From assembly GCA_944323645.1 (NCBI GenBank), contig CALUTE010000005.1, positions 25,870 through 89,869 on the forward strand: a stretch of 64,000 nt of DNA, read 5' to 3'. The stretch is from an uncultured Helicobacter sp. (GTDB taxonomy: Bacteria > Campylobacterota > Campylobacteria > Campylobacterales > Helicobacteraceae). The translations under genes and the position numbers were made by a program. Under the pieces are notes generated by a model, which did not search any database, had not been told where the DNA came from, and worked only from the letters and a program-made list of their open reading frames with translations. Shown piece after piece: positions 8,977 through 18,488 of the stretch. Numbering within the stretch: the stretch's first letter is position 1; each line of letters starts with the position of its first letter.

Positions 8977-10056
8977 TTATCTAGAATCTGAAGGGTTGTA
9001 ATTTATAGATTCTGTATTAATATTTGCCTTGTCGCGTATCGCACACACGGCTTCATAAACACTATCAAAACTCTCGTCTGCTTCCTCATCAAGTTCTACG
9101 CCATATCCACAGCGTACCCATAATGCATTGACATTTGCATTTTTGGCAGCTTTTAAATCATAAATGGTATCACCAATCATATAGACTTTATCTTTTGGAG
9201 TGATAGGCAGGAAAGAAAGAGCTTTTAATATTGGTTCTGGGTGGGGTTTATGATGTTGCACATCTTCACTGCCAATGACCACTTGAAAAAATTTTAGCAC
9301 ATCAAAATGTTGCAAAATGGCACGTGAGTATTGTCCTGTTTTTGTCGTAATAATACCAAGATGTGCAAAATTGTGTGCCATAATTAGAGCTTCTATTACC
9401 TTTGGAAACATTTTTGTTTCTTTGAGATAGATTTGGCGATAATAGTTTTTATAGGGTATTATGCGTTTGCGTGCCTCACTAGGAGTGTAGCCAATGCGTT
9501 CAAACATTGTCTCCAAAGGAAGTCCAATAAGTGCGCGCACTTCTTCTATTGAAGGTAAAAAATCTCCCTCACAGGCATAACAAAAACTATGATAAATTCC
9601 TTCAAGAGAATCAAACAATGTCCCATCAAGATCAAAAAGTAGGATATGTTTTTCGTGCTCTAAAAGTTCGTCTTTGGCTACTATATCTTGGCTATTTTCT
9701 ATAAGGTTGGATTTTGTTTGATTATTGGGTTTTTGCAATGGGCTTGGTTCATTTGGTTGGGTTTTTTTATCGGGTTTGACTTCAAAATGCTTTTCATCAT
9801 TATAAGCTAGATGTTTAGATTCTGCTTTGAGCTCGATTTTAGATTCTGATATAAAGCTTGGATCTTCACGCAACTCAATAGAATCTGATGATTTTTTTTG
9901 ATCTTGTGAAGATGTAACGTGTGTTGTAAGAGTACTTTTTTCTGTAGGGGCAGAATCTATACTGTGCTGTACATTATGTTTTGCTTGCTCTCTATATTGT
10001 TGTGTGTCGTGGTCATTATTAGATTCTATGCTGTGTTTTCGAAGCCATTTAAACAC
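8977..10056 (-). CDS. HAD-superfamily phosphatase (Gph-like) with long disordered N-terminus
   Basis: The C-terminal two thirds is a phosphoglycolate-phosphatase-like HAD hydrolase: nucleophile motif LLFDLDGTLFDS, motif II near ITTKTGQYS, motif III in HHKPHPEPIL and metal site MIGDTIYDLKAA. Normal family length is about 215. Here some 145 polar residues rich in Lys, Ser, Glu and Gln come first and look disordered. An ATG at 10116 would overlap the MATE gene by 68 bp. GTG 10054-10056 after AAAGGA gives an 8-bp overlap, so I prefer it. The true substrate is unknown. Confidence 0.8.
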   Translation of the reverse strand: MFKWLRKHSIESNNDHDTQQYREQAKHNVQHSIDSAPTEKSTLTTHVTSSQDQKKSSDSIELREDPSFISESKIELKAESKHLAYNDEKHFEVKPDKKTQPNEPSPLQKPNNQTKSNLIENSQDIVAKDELLEHEKHILLFDLDGTLFDSLEGIYHSFCYACEGDFLPSIEEVRALIGLPLETMFERIGYTPSEARKRIIPYKNYYRQIYLKETKMFPKVIEALIMAHNFAHLGIITTKTGQYSRAILQHFDVLKFFQVVIGSEDVQHHKPHPEPILKALSFLPITPKDKVYMIGDTIYDLKAAKNANVNALWVRCGYGVELDEEADESFDSVYEAVCAIRDKANINTESINYNPSDSR

Positions 10057-11467
10057 GATTTTTTTTCCTTTTCCAGAGGATTTTACCACTTGGGAGATTG
10101 CCAGAAAAAATGCCAAATTTTATTTCATATGCAAGCACACAGATCGCAACAATAAATGCCAATACTTGTGCAATAGGGTAACTTATCCAAGCACCTTCTA
10201 AGCCATAGCGCGCACTAAGAGGAGGCAGAATAAGTACCAAAAATACAATCGTATAACAGACTGTGATAATAAAGGAGCTTAGTGTTCGTTGTACAGATTG
10301 CAAAAAGACTGCACATGCTATATTAATCCCTAAAAGTATGTAGCCCAAATAATATATACTCATCGCTCTAATTGTGTCTTGTATGAGCGATGTATCAGCT
10401 TGCACATCGTGGTTGTTCAAAAATAATGCAACTAAGTAATGATCAAAGCAGAAAAAGAGCCCATAAACGCAGAATCCTATAATAAGCACCACAACAAGAG
10501 CAAAACTAAGCGATTGTTTTAGTCGTTTAAAGTTGCCAGCACCATAGTTGAAGCTTGCAATGGGTTGTAGAGCTTGGGAAACAGAAAGCAAAATGGTAAA
10601 AAAAACTACGCCACAATACATAATAATGCCATAAATTGTTACGCCATATTTACCAGAAATTTCTAGGAGTGTTATATTAAAAAGCATCATAACAATCGAA
10701 GCAGAAATTTCAGAAATACTCTCTGGAAGCCCGCTTTTTGCCGAGGAAATGATAGCGGGAAATGAGAATCTAGTGATAAAAAACAACGCACCTTTTTTCC
10801 TTAAAAAATGACTCAAAAGCATAACAAAGCCAATTAGATGCGCAAGTATAGTTGCAAGTGCGCTGCCTCCTATTCCCATATTGCACTCAAAAAGTAGAAT
10901 GTAATTTAGTACAATATTACTTGCCGATCCAACAATCATTGCGGTCATTCCAAGTAAAGGACGCTTATCATTGATAACAAAAATATCACTCAAAGGGTGC
11001 AGAATCAAAAACGGCACACCAAGAAAGATAATCTTGATATACTCAAGCGCAAGAGCATATACTTCATAAGAAATATTTTTGCCACCAATTAAAAAATCTA
11101 GCACAGATTCTGCAAAGAAGAAGCTTACACTACCAATAACAAGTGAGCTTAGTGCTACAAAATAAAAAATAGAGCTAAACACAAGTCTTGCTCTTTTTGC
11201 TTGGTTTTTACCAAGAAAATACGATACAATCGCTGCTCCGCCAAAGCCAAACAACAATTCATAAGCGATAAAAGCAGGAAAAATAGGCCAGCAAATTGTG
11301 ATTGCACTTAAGCCATCTTCTCCAATCTTATTGCCAACAAAAATTCCATCAATTGTTGAATATGTAGACATTGCTAGCATCGCACAAAGCGAGGGAATAA
11401 AATAATAGAAAAAGAGTTTAACAATAGAATCTTTGTTTAAATCTATCGCATTTGTTGATGCTGTCAT
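10049..11467 (-). CDS. MATE-family efflux transporter
   Basis: This 472-residue inner-membrane protein has about 12 hydrophobic segments in two similar halves. It opens with FFYYFIPSLCAMLAMSTYST and an IDGIFVGNKIGEDGLSAI segment typical of the MepA/DinF-like branch of MATE exporters, which use H+ or Na+ gradients to expel cationic compounds. A GAGG-TTGGAG site precedes the ATG. The gene overlaps the downstream HAD gene by 8 bp. The substrate cannot be read from sequence. Confidence 0.88.
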   Translation of the reverse strand: MTASTNAIDLNKDSIVKLFFYYFIPSLCAMLAMSTYSTIDGIFVGNKIGEDGLSAITICWPIFPAFIAYELLFGFGGAAIVSYFLGKNQAKRARLVFSSIFYFVALSSLVIGSVSFFFAESVLDFLIGGKNISYEVYALALEYIKIIFLGVPFLILHPLSDIFVINDKRPLLGMTAMIVGSASNIVLNYILLFECNMGIGGSALATILAHLIGFVMLLSHFLRKKGALFFITRFSFPAIISSAKSGLPESISEISASIVMMLFNITLLEISGKYGVTIYGIIMYCGVVFFTILLSVSQALQPIASFNYGAGNFKRLKQSLSFALVVVLIIGFCVYGLFFCFDHYLVALFLNNHDVQADTSLIQDTIRAMSIYYLGYILLGINIACAVFLQSVQRTLSSFIITVCYTIVFLVLILPPLSARYGLEGAWISYPIAQVLAFIVAICVLAYEIKFGIFSGNLPSGKILWKRKKNRV

Positions 11468-11571
11468 ACTCCAACCTCATTTGTAGCCAAAATCATAATT
11501 ATAGCAAATTTTAGTGATAAGCACATTGTCATCTTATCCCAGAGTATATGTGAGACACGCTCTTGTAATTT

Positions 11572-13458
11572 TTATGAAGCACCCTGTATATAAATACTTT
11601 GTGTTGGAAATGCAAGTGAGAGATTATGGGCTTCTATAATGCGTAGGATTTCTAAGATTACATTCTCTTTAGTAAGCAGATATTCTTCATAATGCACTGC
11701 CTTACTAAAACAATACACTAAAATATTAATAGAGCTATCCCCAAGTGTATCAAGCACGACATAAATCTGATTTTTATAGCCTAGATAGTCATCAAATGAA
11801 ATAATATTTTTTTTTGATTTTATGATAGAATCAAGATCGCTTTTTTTATCAGAAGACTTGGCAATATTGGGATTGGTTAGTAGCATAGTTTTAATTGCCT
11901 TTGCACATTCAACAATCTTATCACTTGAAGTGTCGTAGGTAAGCCCTATGGTAAGCTTGATGAGCCTACCTACTTTACGCCGACTCCAATTAATGATAGA
12001 TTTATTGGCAAGCTCTGAATTCGGAATGAGTACTAGGGCATTATCACTTGTGCGAATTGTAGTTCTTCTGAGCCCCATTTCAACCACGACCCCATCAATT
12101 CCACCACATTCTATGCGTTCTCCATGCGAAAAAGAGTTATCAAAAAGCAACATAACAGAAGCAAAAAAATTTGCCAATATGTCTTTTACTGCAAGTGCTA
12201 CAGCAAGTCCTCCTAAGCCAAGTGAAGCAACAATAGTTGAGATATTAAACCCAAGCACTTTTAGGATCATTAATGCTGCAATGACAATAATAATAAAGCA
12301 CGCAGCTTTTAAAAATAGGTTAATAACTTCCTTTCGAAAGTGTTCCGTGTTTTGAATGATATTAATAAGAAATGCTGCTACATAGCTTTGCAACGCAGCA
12401 ATGATGAACCACGTAGCATTGATAATGTAAGCGATCCAAAACCAAACCTCGAGATTCTGTGGTGGCATAGTTGGATAGTATAAAATATTAAGCGTAATGT
12501 TAATGCTTACAAAGAGTAAAAAGATGGATATGGGCTTAATAAGACTTTTTTGAATTTGCGTGTTTGTATCGTTGTTTTGTTTAGTAAAATGCAAGATTAA
12601 ATTGATACCGCCTATGATGAGTTTTGTGAGAATCTTTCGACAAAACCATAGGAACAAAAAAGCAATAGCACTAAGCAGAATCTTGGCAAACAAAATATGG
12701 GAGTAGGTATTTGGAAGGAGTTGTTGTATGGCATTGAGTATGGTTTGGACACTTAACTCAAACATAATACGTTGGGGCAAGATTTTATCTGTATTTTTAT
12801 TGATATATTCAAGCATTTCAATATAGGTAGTAAGAGCAAATAGGAATGTTTTGTATTGCTGTTGCAGTGCATCTTGTTGTTTTATACTGAGACCATCAAG
12901 ATGTTGCGCCTCAAATGTAGCTATGGCGTTGTTTAGAAGGTTTATGCTAGTTTCTATTTGCTTATTTTTATTTATTTTAGATTCTGGAGTTGTGCTAGTT
13001 TTTGGGTCTTCAAGGGATTTTAGATAGTTTAGGGCAGGGGTAGTAATCTCAATAACATTCATTTGTGAAGAGAAAATACCAGTATTATGATATATTTTTT
13101 CAAGGAGGAGTTGTATATACCAATCAAGCTCCATATTTGCAAGACTTAGAGCATTGCTTGCAATTGTGTAGCGATCGTGATCATTGCTTGGATCAATATA
13201 GAGGGCAGTTATGTCTTTTTTTGTTTGGGGACTTTGTGGAGTTATGACGTTTTTTTTGTCTGCAAGGCTAGTGAGTATTGCTTCTAGCAAATGCTCTTTT
13301 TGATCAATAAGATCTTGTGATGTTTGTGAAATAGCGAGTTTTTCATTAATATTTTTTAGTGAAGTAAGCAGAGTGCTTAATGAAGGATTGGAACTTGCTA
13401 TACAAATATTGCTAGAAAACATTATCATTATTAAAAAAATGAAAAAATGTTGTATCAT
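11572..13458 (-). CDS. MscS-family mechanosensitive channel with large N-terminal region
   Basis: This 628-residue protein has an N-terminal signal, about 240 residues of helical probably periplasmic sequence, several membrane helices (about residues 255-410), then the MscS core. The pore helix is visible in VASLGLGGLAVALAVKDILA, followed by the beta domain (FDNSFSHGERIECGGIDGVV) and a C-terminal alpha-beta domain. The family opens under membrane tension during osmotic downshock. A GTG two codons upstream is possible, but AAAAAGGG is better spaced for ATG 13456-13458. H. pylori has a similarly large MscS relative. Confidence 0.88.
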   Translation of the reverse strand: MIQHFFIFLIMIMFSSNICIASSNPSLSTLLTSLKNINEKLAISQTSQDLIDQKEHLLEAILTSLADKKNVITPQSPQTKKDITALYIDPSNDHDRYTIASNALSLANMELDWYIQLLLEKIYHNTGIFSSQMNVIEITTPALNYLKSLEDPKTSTTPESKINKNKQIETSINLLNNAIATFEAQHLDGLSIKQQDALQQQYKTFLFALTTYIEMLEYINKNTDKILPQRIMFELSVQTILNAIQQLLPNTYSHILFAKILLSAIAFLFLWFCRKILTKLIIGGINLILHFTKQNNDTNTQIQKSLIKPISIFLLFVSINITLNILYYPTMPPQNLEVWFWIAYIINATWFIIAALQSYVAAFLINIIQNTEHFRKEVINLFLKAACFIIIVIAALMILKVLGFNISTIVASLGLGGLAVALAVKDILANFFASVMLLFDNSFSHGERIECGGIDGVVVEMGLRRTTIRTSDNALVLIPNSELANKSIINWSRRKVGRLIKLTIGLTYDTSSDKIVECAKAIKTMLLTNPNIAKSSDKKSDLDSIIKSKKNIISFDDYLGYKNQIYVVLDTLGDSSINILVYCFSKAVHYEEYLLTKENVILEILRIIEAHNLSLAFPTQSIYIQGAS

Positions 13459-13552
13459 TTTCACCCTTTTTGCATTGATTTTGGTTTTGCTAAATCATAC
13501 AATAATTGTTCTTAATTAAGATGTAACGGCTCAATCAAACAAAAGGTAGTGT

Positions 13553-14338
13553 ATGTATGTTTTAAAAGCATTGATATGGTTTATGATGAGGCTAGGAGTG
13601 TTTGGTTTATGTATGTTACTACTAGGTTGTGAGGAGACAAGTACGCTTGAAACAATCAAAAAAAAGCGTTTTATACGTGTTGGTGTATTTGATAATGTTC
13701 CACCATTAGCATACTATAATCAAAATGACGAGCTTGATGGGCTCGAGATAAGGCTTGCTAGAAAGATCGCTAAAGATTTATTAGGAGATGAAAAGCGCTT
13801 AGAACTTGTTGTTATTTCTGCCAAAGATTCACTTTCTGTGCCCTTAGAATCTGGTGAAGTTGATGTGATGATTGCCTCTTTGATTGGTTCACAAGAGATG
13901 CGAAAGCACATAGATTTTGCCTCATCTTATATCCGTACTCCTCTTAGTGTGCTAAGTCATACCAATCAAACAAGCAGTATCCTAGAGTTTTTAGATGCTA
14001 CTCTTCTTGTCAGAAAAAATACGATAGCAGCAAAATATATTCAAGAAAACTATCCACAGATTCAAATCCGCTTGTGCGAGAATCTAGCATATTGTTTTGA
14101 AGAGTTTCAAGCAGATAAGAACTTATATTTTGTAGAGTTGCGCATTATCGCTCAAGCTTTTATGCGTCAGAATCCAGATATACATATGAGTATTCCTGTT
14201 TTGGGTGATGAATATAGCCTAGCCCCTGCAGTTAAAAAAGGTAATACCAAACTTTTGCAATGGCTTAATAAAGAAATAATAACCCTGCAGCAAGAAGGGT
14301 TTTTTGCGCAAAATTATGAAGCGCTATTTTTGCCTTAG
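13553..14338 (+). CDS. solute-binding lipoprotein of an amino-acid ABC transporter
   Basis: This 261-residue family-3 extracellular solute-binding protein has a signal peptide and a lipobox ending LLLGC at Cys26. The mature start ETIKKKRFIRVGVFDNVPPL is typical of polar amino acid binders, followed by LDGLEIRLARKIAKDLLG and the GEVDVMIASL segment. No permease or ATPase gene adjoins, so it may pair with components elsewhere or act as a sensor. AAAGG precedes the ATG, and the gene diverges from mscS. Confidence 0.85.
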   Translation: MYVLKALIWFMMRLGVFGLCMLLLGCEETSTLETIKKKRFIRVGVFDNVPPLAYYNQNDELDGLEIRLARKIAKDLLGDEKRLELVVISAKDSLSVPLESGEVDVMIASLIGSQEMRKHIDFASSYIRTPLSVLSHTNQTSSILEFLDATLLVRKNTIAAKYIQENYPQIQIRLCENLAYCFEEFQADKNLYFVELRIIAQAFMRQNPDIHMSIPVLGDEYSLAPAVKKGNTKLLQWLNKEIITLQQEGFFAQNYEALFLP

Positions 14339-14379
14339 GCTAATTTAGACGCAAGATTTTGAAAGCTACACAATTTGCA

Positions 14380-15126
14380 CTACTTTGTGTGTATATCAAA
14401 ATAGAAGCGATGTATATCTTCCTGAATATGGACTTCTAACTCTAGAGTGCCGCTGTTTTTGATTTTACTTTTACTAAGAGCGATGAAGCCTCCTTGTGCG
14501 CCACTTTCTAAGCTTAGCGTAGATTCTCGTAAATAGTTTATCAAAAACACTTTAAGCGCACCACGTCTTTCTTGGCTGTATGCAACATTGGCTGGATCAA
14601 GCGTGAAAAAAGGGCTATATATTGGCGCATAGTACAAAACTCCGGGGTTTGGCATATAATAAAATGGCATAACATTAAAGACTGTTTGTGTATCAATCCT
14701 TGGTGTGGGTGTTGGGATATTAAAATCCTGCAAAATACCGATAAAATCAAAATATTGATGTAAGAGATCTTCGTATGTGAAGATTTTAAGCGGCGTGTTT
14801 TCAAAAAATGCTTGTACACATTGTGTACTTAAGACAAAATTGCTAGATTGTTGTGGGGCGTTTTTTGGGCTTTGCTGGGCGATTTGTGCACTGATGTAAA
14901 AAACAAGAGTATCATATTTGAGAGTTTTTTGGGCAAGTTCTACTTGAACTTTGGAATGTGGTAAGCTAGAGTGCAGGATTTGTACGCCGCGTGCATATGT
15001 TACTTCTCCTTGGGGGGAAATAAACAAACTTGAACAGGCATTCAAGCTAAAAAGGAGTACAAATAGCACGCAATATAACCATTTATGGTATAGCCAACAA
15101 AATAAAGAAGCAATGTGCCTAAACAT
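14380..15126 (-). CDS. unrecognised Helicobacter lipoprotein
   Basis: This 248-residue protein has a hydrophobic N-terminus ending in the lipobox LFSLNACSS, so it is probably a lipid-anchored envelope protein. The mature part starts FISPQGEVTYARGVQILHSS. It contains a Pro/Tyr-rich stretch (PFYYMPNPGVLYYAPIYSP) and no enzyme motif I know. AGGGGA precedes the ATG at 15124-15126. It converges with the solute-binding gene across 41 nt and shows no operon partner. Confidence 0.7.
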   Translation of the reverse strand: MFRHIASLFCWLYHKWLYCVLFVLLFSLNACSSLFISPQGEVTYARGVQILHSSLPHSKVQVELAQKTLKYDTLVFYISAQIAQQSPKNAPQQSSNFVLSTQCVQAFFENTPLKIFTYEDLLHQYFDFIGILQDFNIPTPTPRIDTQTVFNVMPFYYMPNPGVLYYAPIYSPFFTLDPANVAYSQERRGALKVFLINYLRESTLSLESGAQGGFIALSKSKIKNSGTLELEVHIQEDIHRFYFDIHTK

Positions 15127-15277
15127 AAGTATTCCCCTATATAGATTCTAGGCAGATTGTATAAGACAAGAATAAATAGTTCCTAACTAAATATAAAGCA
15201 CTATGAATACCATAGAGAATCTAGTAAAATTTAGCCCTAAAATGCATCTAAATGGTATTTGATTAGATCTTCAATTT

Positions 15278-15291
15278 GCATACTGGTATGC
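15278..15291. repeat. small palindrome in the rpmH upstream region
   Basis: GCATAC and GTATGC flank a TG centre, a 14-bp near-perfect dyad 118 nt before rpmH in an otherwise gene-free 282-nt gap. It may be a protein-binding site. I see no convincing DnaA-box cluster here. Confidence 0.3.
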
Positions 15292-15368
15292 GGAGCTTGC
15301 ATCTAAGTAAGAGCTGGAAAATATTTGGGATTTTTGATTGAAGCTATACCTAAGCCAATTTTTGATAG

Positions 15369-15374
15369 CATAAT
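15369..15374 (+). promoter_or_regulatory. putative -10 element of the rpmH operon
   Basis: CATAAT lies 35 nt upstream of the rpmH ATG after a T-rich stretch, as expected for a Helicobacter housekeeping promoter driving rpmH-rnpA-yidD-yidC. Confidence 0.35.
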
Positions 15375-15408
15375 AACTTTGAATTAATTTAAGAGAGGTT
15401 ATTAGTCT

Positions 15409-15543
15409 ATGAAAAGAACATATCAACCACATAATACACCGCGCAAGCGAACGCATGGTTTTCGGGAACGTATGAAAACAAAAAATGGTCGTCGAGTCAT
15501 TAATGCGCGCCGAGCGAAAGGGCGCAAGCGACTTGCTGTATAA
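15409..15543 (+). CDS. rpmH: 50S ribosomal protein L34
   Basis: This 44-residue, highly basic protein runs from [18 protein letters not shown] to [12 protein letters not shown], the whole L34 signature. GAGAGG lies 12 nt before the ATG. It is the first gene of the conserved rpmH-rnpA-yidD-yidC-jag-mnmE string found across bacteria. Confidence 0.98.
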   Translation: MKRTYQPHNTPRKRTHGFRERMKTKNGRRVINARRAKGRKRLAV

Positions 15544-15564
15544 GCTAAAGGCGTAGTGTAAATT

Positions 15565-16128
15565 ATGGATACATTAAAAACTAAAAAAGAGTTTGATTTT
15601 GTTTATAAAAATGGCTTTTGTCGTTATCATAAAACATTTACACTTTATGTATGCAAAGAACAAGCACAAAAAGGTTCTTTTGATACTTTCCACAGGGCAA
15701 ATCAAACACTTTTAGGTTTAAGTGTATCGCGCAAAGTAGGCAATGCAGTAACTCGCAATCTCATAAAGAGGCGAGTGCGAATGTTGTGTCGAGAAAATCA
15801 GCAAATCGCCTTTGGTTATCGTATTGTTTTTGTTGCTAAAGCAGGTGTTGCGGATCTTGCATTTACTGATTTTAAAGAAGCTTTTGATAATGCACTTGCA
15901 TATATTGTAGCGCACCAAAGAAATACGAAAAAGTCTCACATAAAACAATCTAAACTCCAACAACAAGCCCAAAAAAGGCATACGACACAAGGTCATAACC
16001 AGAAGAATCAATGCAGCGCAAAGTCTCAATTAAGCCCATTATATATAGCTTGTGCTTGCGATATGGATACAGATTCTGTGTTGCAAGAGGGTGGAGATAT
16101 GTCAATCAAGGTACGCGCTCGCGCATAG
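15565..16128 (+). CDS. rnpA: ribonuclease P protein component, long C-terminal tail
   Basis: This is the protein subunit of RNase P, which matures tRNA 5' ends together with the RNA RnpB. The family signature LSVSRKVGNAVTRNLIKRRVR is present around residues 52-72. The conserved domain ends near residue 120. The remaining 65 or so residues are Gln/Lys/Ser-rich and end in a cysteine-containing stretch, making it longer (187) than the usual 110-125 residues. It starts 21 nt after rpmH. Confidence 0.95.
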   Translation: MDTLKTKKEFDFVYKNGFCRYHKTFTLYVCKEQAQKGSFDTFHRANQTLLGLSVSRKVGNAVTRNLIKRRVRMLCRENQQIAFGYRIVFVAKAGVADLAFTDFKEAFDNALAYIVAHQRNTKKSHIKQSKLQQQAQKRHTTQGHNQKNQCSAKSQLSPLYIACACDMDTDSVLQEGGDMSIKVRARA

Positions 16129-16142
16129 GTTAAGGGGCTATT

Positions 16143-16193
16143 ATGACATTGAAACTTCATTGTTCAGTTTTAGGGTATAGAAATGCACAGTAG
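16143..16193 (+). other. 16-codon leader-like ORF between rnpA and yidD
   Basis: AAGGGG followed by ATTATG gives a well-placed start for MTLKLHCSVLGYRNAQ and a stop. It overlaps the longest yidD reading frame in another frame. It may be chance, a short translated leader coupling rnpA to yidD, or the broken 5' end of a longer protein. Confidence 0.2.
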
Positions 16194-16398
16194 ATTTAAG
16201 AGTGTTTTAAATAGCTGCAGTGGTGGTTTATATAGGTATTTGGATTCTAGTAAGCACTTAGATAATATATTTCATAAGACACAACCAAGGAATGTATTTG
16301 CTCCTTCGGGTGTACTTGTGTGTAATGTTTGGAATGTTTGCTTGCGGGCAGATTCTGCACGGGGATTTACCTTTTTTTTTGTGCTATTAGTTGGTGCT

Positions 16399-16779
16399 AT
16401 GCATAAAATATTTAGGGGTTTTTTTTATGCATTGTGGCGCTTGTATAAGTACGTAATCTCGCCCTTACTCGGGGGGCATTGTCGGTTTTATCCAACCTGC
16501 TCAGAGTATGCTTATTTGCTTGTTTCGTATGAGAATCCTCTACGTGCGAGTATGCAGATATTTTTTCGTCTCGTTCGTTGTCAGCCTTTTACTCAAGGAG
16601 GGATACAATATCCTGTGGCAAAAATTTCACTTTATCATTTACGTCCATATTTCGCAAATCCTCATACGATAAAACGCATTGCATTATGGCTTATTCCTAT
16701 CATACCAGCACATTTTGTAACGTGTGCGCCAACATTTGCGCTATATTTTATTTTGATTCCATCTTTTAGGAGCAGTTGA
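16399..16779 (+). CDS. yidD: YidD, membrane protein insertion efficiency factor
   Basis: The 126-residue product starts MHKIFRGFFYALWRLYKYVI and carries the YidD core SPLLGGHCRFYPTCSEYA with conserved cysteines, then RLVRCQPFTQGG. It is a membrane-associated partner of YidC. The reading frame is open another 72 codons upstream to 16183, with GTG 16381 also possible, and no start has a strong ribosome-binding site. I chose 16399 because homologues begin there. A C-terminal hydrophobic extension of about 45 residues is longer than usual. It overlaps yidC by 1 nt. Confidence 0.85.
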   Translation: MHKIFRGFFYALWRLYKYVISPLLGGHCRFYPTCSEYAYLLVSYENPLRASMQIFFRLVRCQPFTQGGIQYPVAKISLYHLRPYFANPHTIKRIALWLIPIIPAHFVTCAPTFALYFILIPSFRSS

Positions 16780-18488
16780 TGAGAAAAGATGATACAAATT
16801 CTCGCGTTTTGATGGCGGTTGTAGTTTCATTTATTTTTATTATTGTTTATAGTTATTTTGTCCAAGATCCAAGCAAACAGGCTAAATCCAATCAAGCAGT
16901 CACCAACACAACAGAATCTAATCCAGATTTTAGTAAAAATGCTGATACTTCCGCACCAGCTGCCAATGTACCGAGTGTTTCTTCTCAAAGTCCCTTTCAA
17001 AATGTTTCCACAGGTACGATTATTGCTCGTGTTGTATCTGATAGTGTTGAGGTTGAAATCGACCATTTAGGGCGCATAGCACAAGTTTATCTCAAAGACA
17101 AAAAATTTACCGCCCCAAGACAAGAGGGGATATTTACACATATTGGACGTCTTTTTGGTATGGCAAAAGAAAGTGCAAAACCATTAGAAAAGCTTCCATT
17201 ACTCGCATCAAATGCTATATTACCCTTAGAAGTTCGCTTTCAAGATCAAGTACTTAATAATGCTGCTTCTATCACGCCTTACAAGGCTTCGAGCTCATAT
17301 ATTGCACTAGAGGAAAATAACAGCGCACATACTTTGGTACTTACACAAACATTGCCTAATTTTGTGATAACAAAAACATTACAGTTTTATTATGATAGTG
17401 ATGGACTAAAATATAGCCTTGATATATCGCTTTCTACTCCAAAGCCTTATGCACTCTCAAGCGGTATGCGTCCTACCGCTGATGATGATGGCTATGCATT
17501 TCATGGTGTTGTACTTAAGAGCTATGGGGTAAAAGGTACGATTGAAAAAATTGAGGACAAAGATGCAAAAACAAGCGGTGTTTTTTATCCGGAAGCACCC
17601 TTTGTCTCAGCTTCAGATAGATATTTCACAACACTACTTTTCACACGTAATGCGCAAGGTATGGGCGTACAAGTTATTGGTGATCAAAATAAGAATCCTA
17701 TTCCCTACATTATGTTAGATTCTGATATAGCACTAGAAGGATACATAGGACCAAAAAACTATCAATTATTAAAAAGTATTTATGAGCCACTAACAGATGT
17801 TGTAGAGTATGGAATTATCACATTCTTTGCCAAACCTGTGTTTGTGTTGTTGGAATGGTTATATATGCTTATGGGTAACTGGGGTTGGGCGATTGTTGGA
17901 CTTACAATTATTGTTCGCATTCTTCTTTTCCCACTAAGTTATAAGGGCATTATGAGTATGCAAAAGCTCAAAGATCTTACGCCAAAGATGAAAGAAATTC
18001 AAGAGCAGTATAAGGGCGATCCACAAAAGTTGCAGGCACATTTAATGCAGCTTTACAAAAAACACGGAGCCAATCCACTCGGGGGTTGTCTGCCTTTGAT
18101 TTTGCAGATTCCGGTGTTTTTTGCGATCTATCGCGTGCTATATAATGCGGTAGAACTTAAGAGCTCGGAGTGGATTTTCTGGATTCACGATTTATCGGTT
18201 ATGGATCCTTATTTTATTTTGCCTATTTTAATGGGGATTAGTATGTATATTCAGCAAGCACTTACACCAAATACCCTTGATCCAGTACAGGCGCGTTTGT
18301 TTAAGCTTTTGCCTATTATTTTCACTATTTTTCTTATTACGTTTCCTGCAGGACTTGTTCTTTATTGGACGGTAAATAATATTTTTGCAATTGGTATGCA
18401 ACTTATGATTAACAAAATTATCGACAAAAGGCGCGAAAACGAAATAATCAAACATCATAAACACACTAAAGCAAACAAGGAAATATAA
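16779..18488 (+). CDS. yidC: YidC membrane protein insertase
   Basis: This 569-residue Oxa1/YidC insertase places proteins in the inner membrane alone or with SecYEG. It has an N-terminal membrane helix, a large periplasmic beta domain (about residues 85-345) and the C-terminal insertase core with FPLSYKGIMSMQKLKDLTPK, the cytoplasmic loop and LGGCLPLILQIPVFFAIYRV. AGGAG precedes the ATG, which overlaps the yidD stop. The TTG one codon upstream is less well placed. Confidence 0.97.
   Translation: MRKDDTNSRVLMAVVVSFIFIIVYSYFVQDPSKQAKSNQAVTNTTESNPDFSKNADTSAPAANVPSVSSQSPFQNVSTGTIIARVVSDSVEVEIDHLGRIAQVYLKDKKFTAPRQEGIFTHIGRLFGMAKESAKPLEKLPLLASNAILPLEVRFQDQVLNNAASITPYKASSSYIALEENNSAHTLVLTQTLPNFVITKTLQFYYDSDGLKYSLDISLSTPKPYALSSGMRPTADDDGYAFHGVVLKSYGVKGTIEKIEDKDAKTSGVFYPEAPFVSASDRYFTTLLFTRNAQGMGVQVIGDQNKNPIPYIMLDSDIALEGYIGPKNYQLLKSIYEPLTDVVEYGIITFFAKPVFVLLEWLYMLMGNWGWAIVGLTIIVRILLFPLSYKGIMSMQKLKDLTPKMKEIQEQYKGDPQKLQAHLMQLYKKHGANPLGGCLPLILQIPVFFAIYRVLYNAVELKSSEWIFWIHDLSVMDPYFILPILMGISMYIQQALTPNTLDPVQARLFKLLPIIFTIFLITFPAGLVLYWTVNNIFAIGMQLMINKIIDKRRENEIIKHHKHTKANKEI

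Noticed and set aside
15127..15408. replication origin upstream of rpmH
   Set aside because: The rpmH region is near the origin in many bacteria, but no dnaA gene or cluster of DnaA boxes is visible here.
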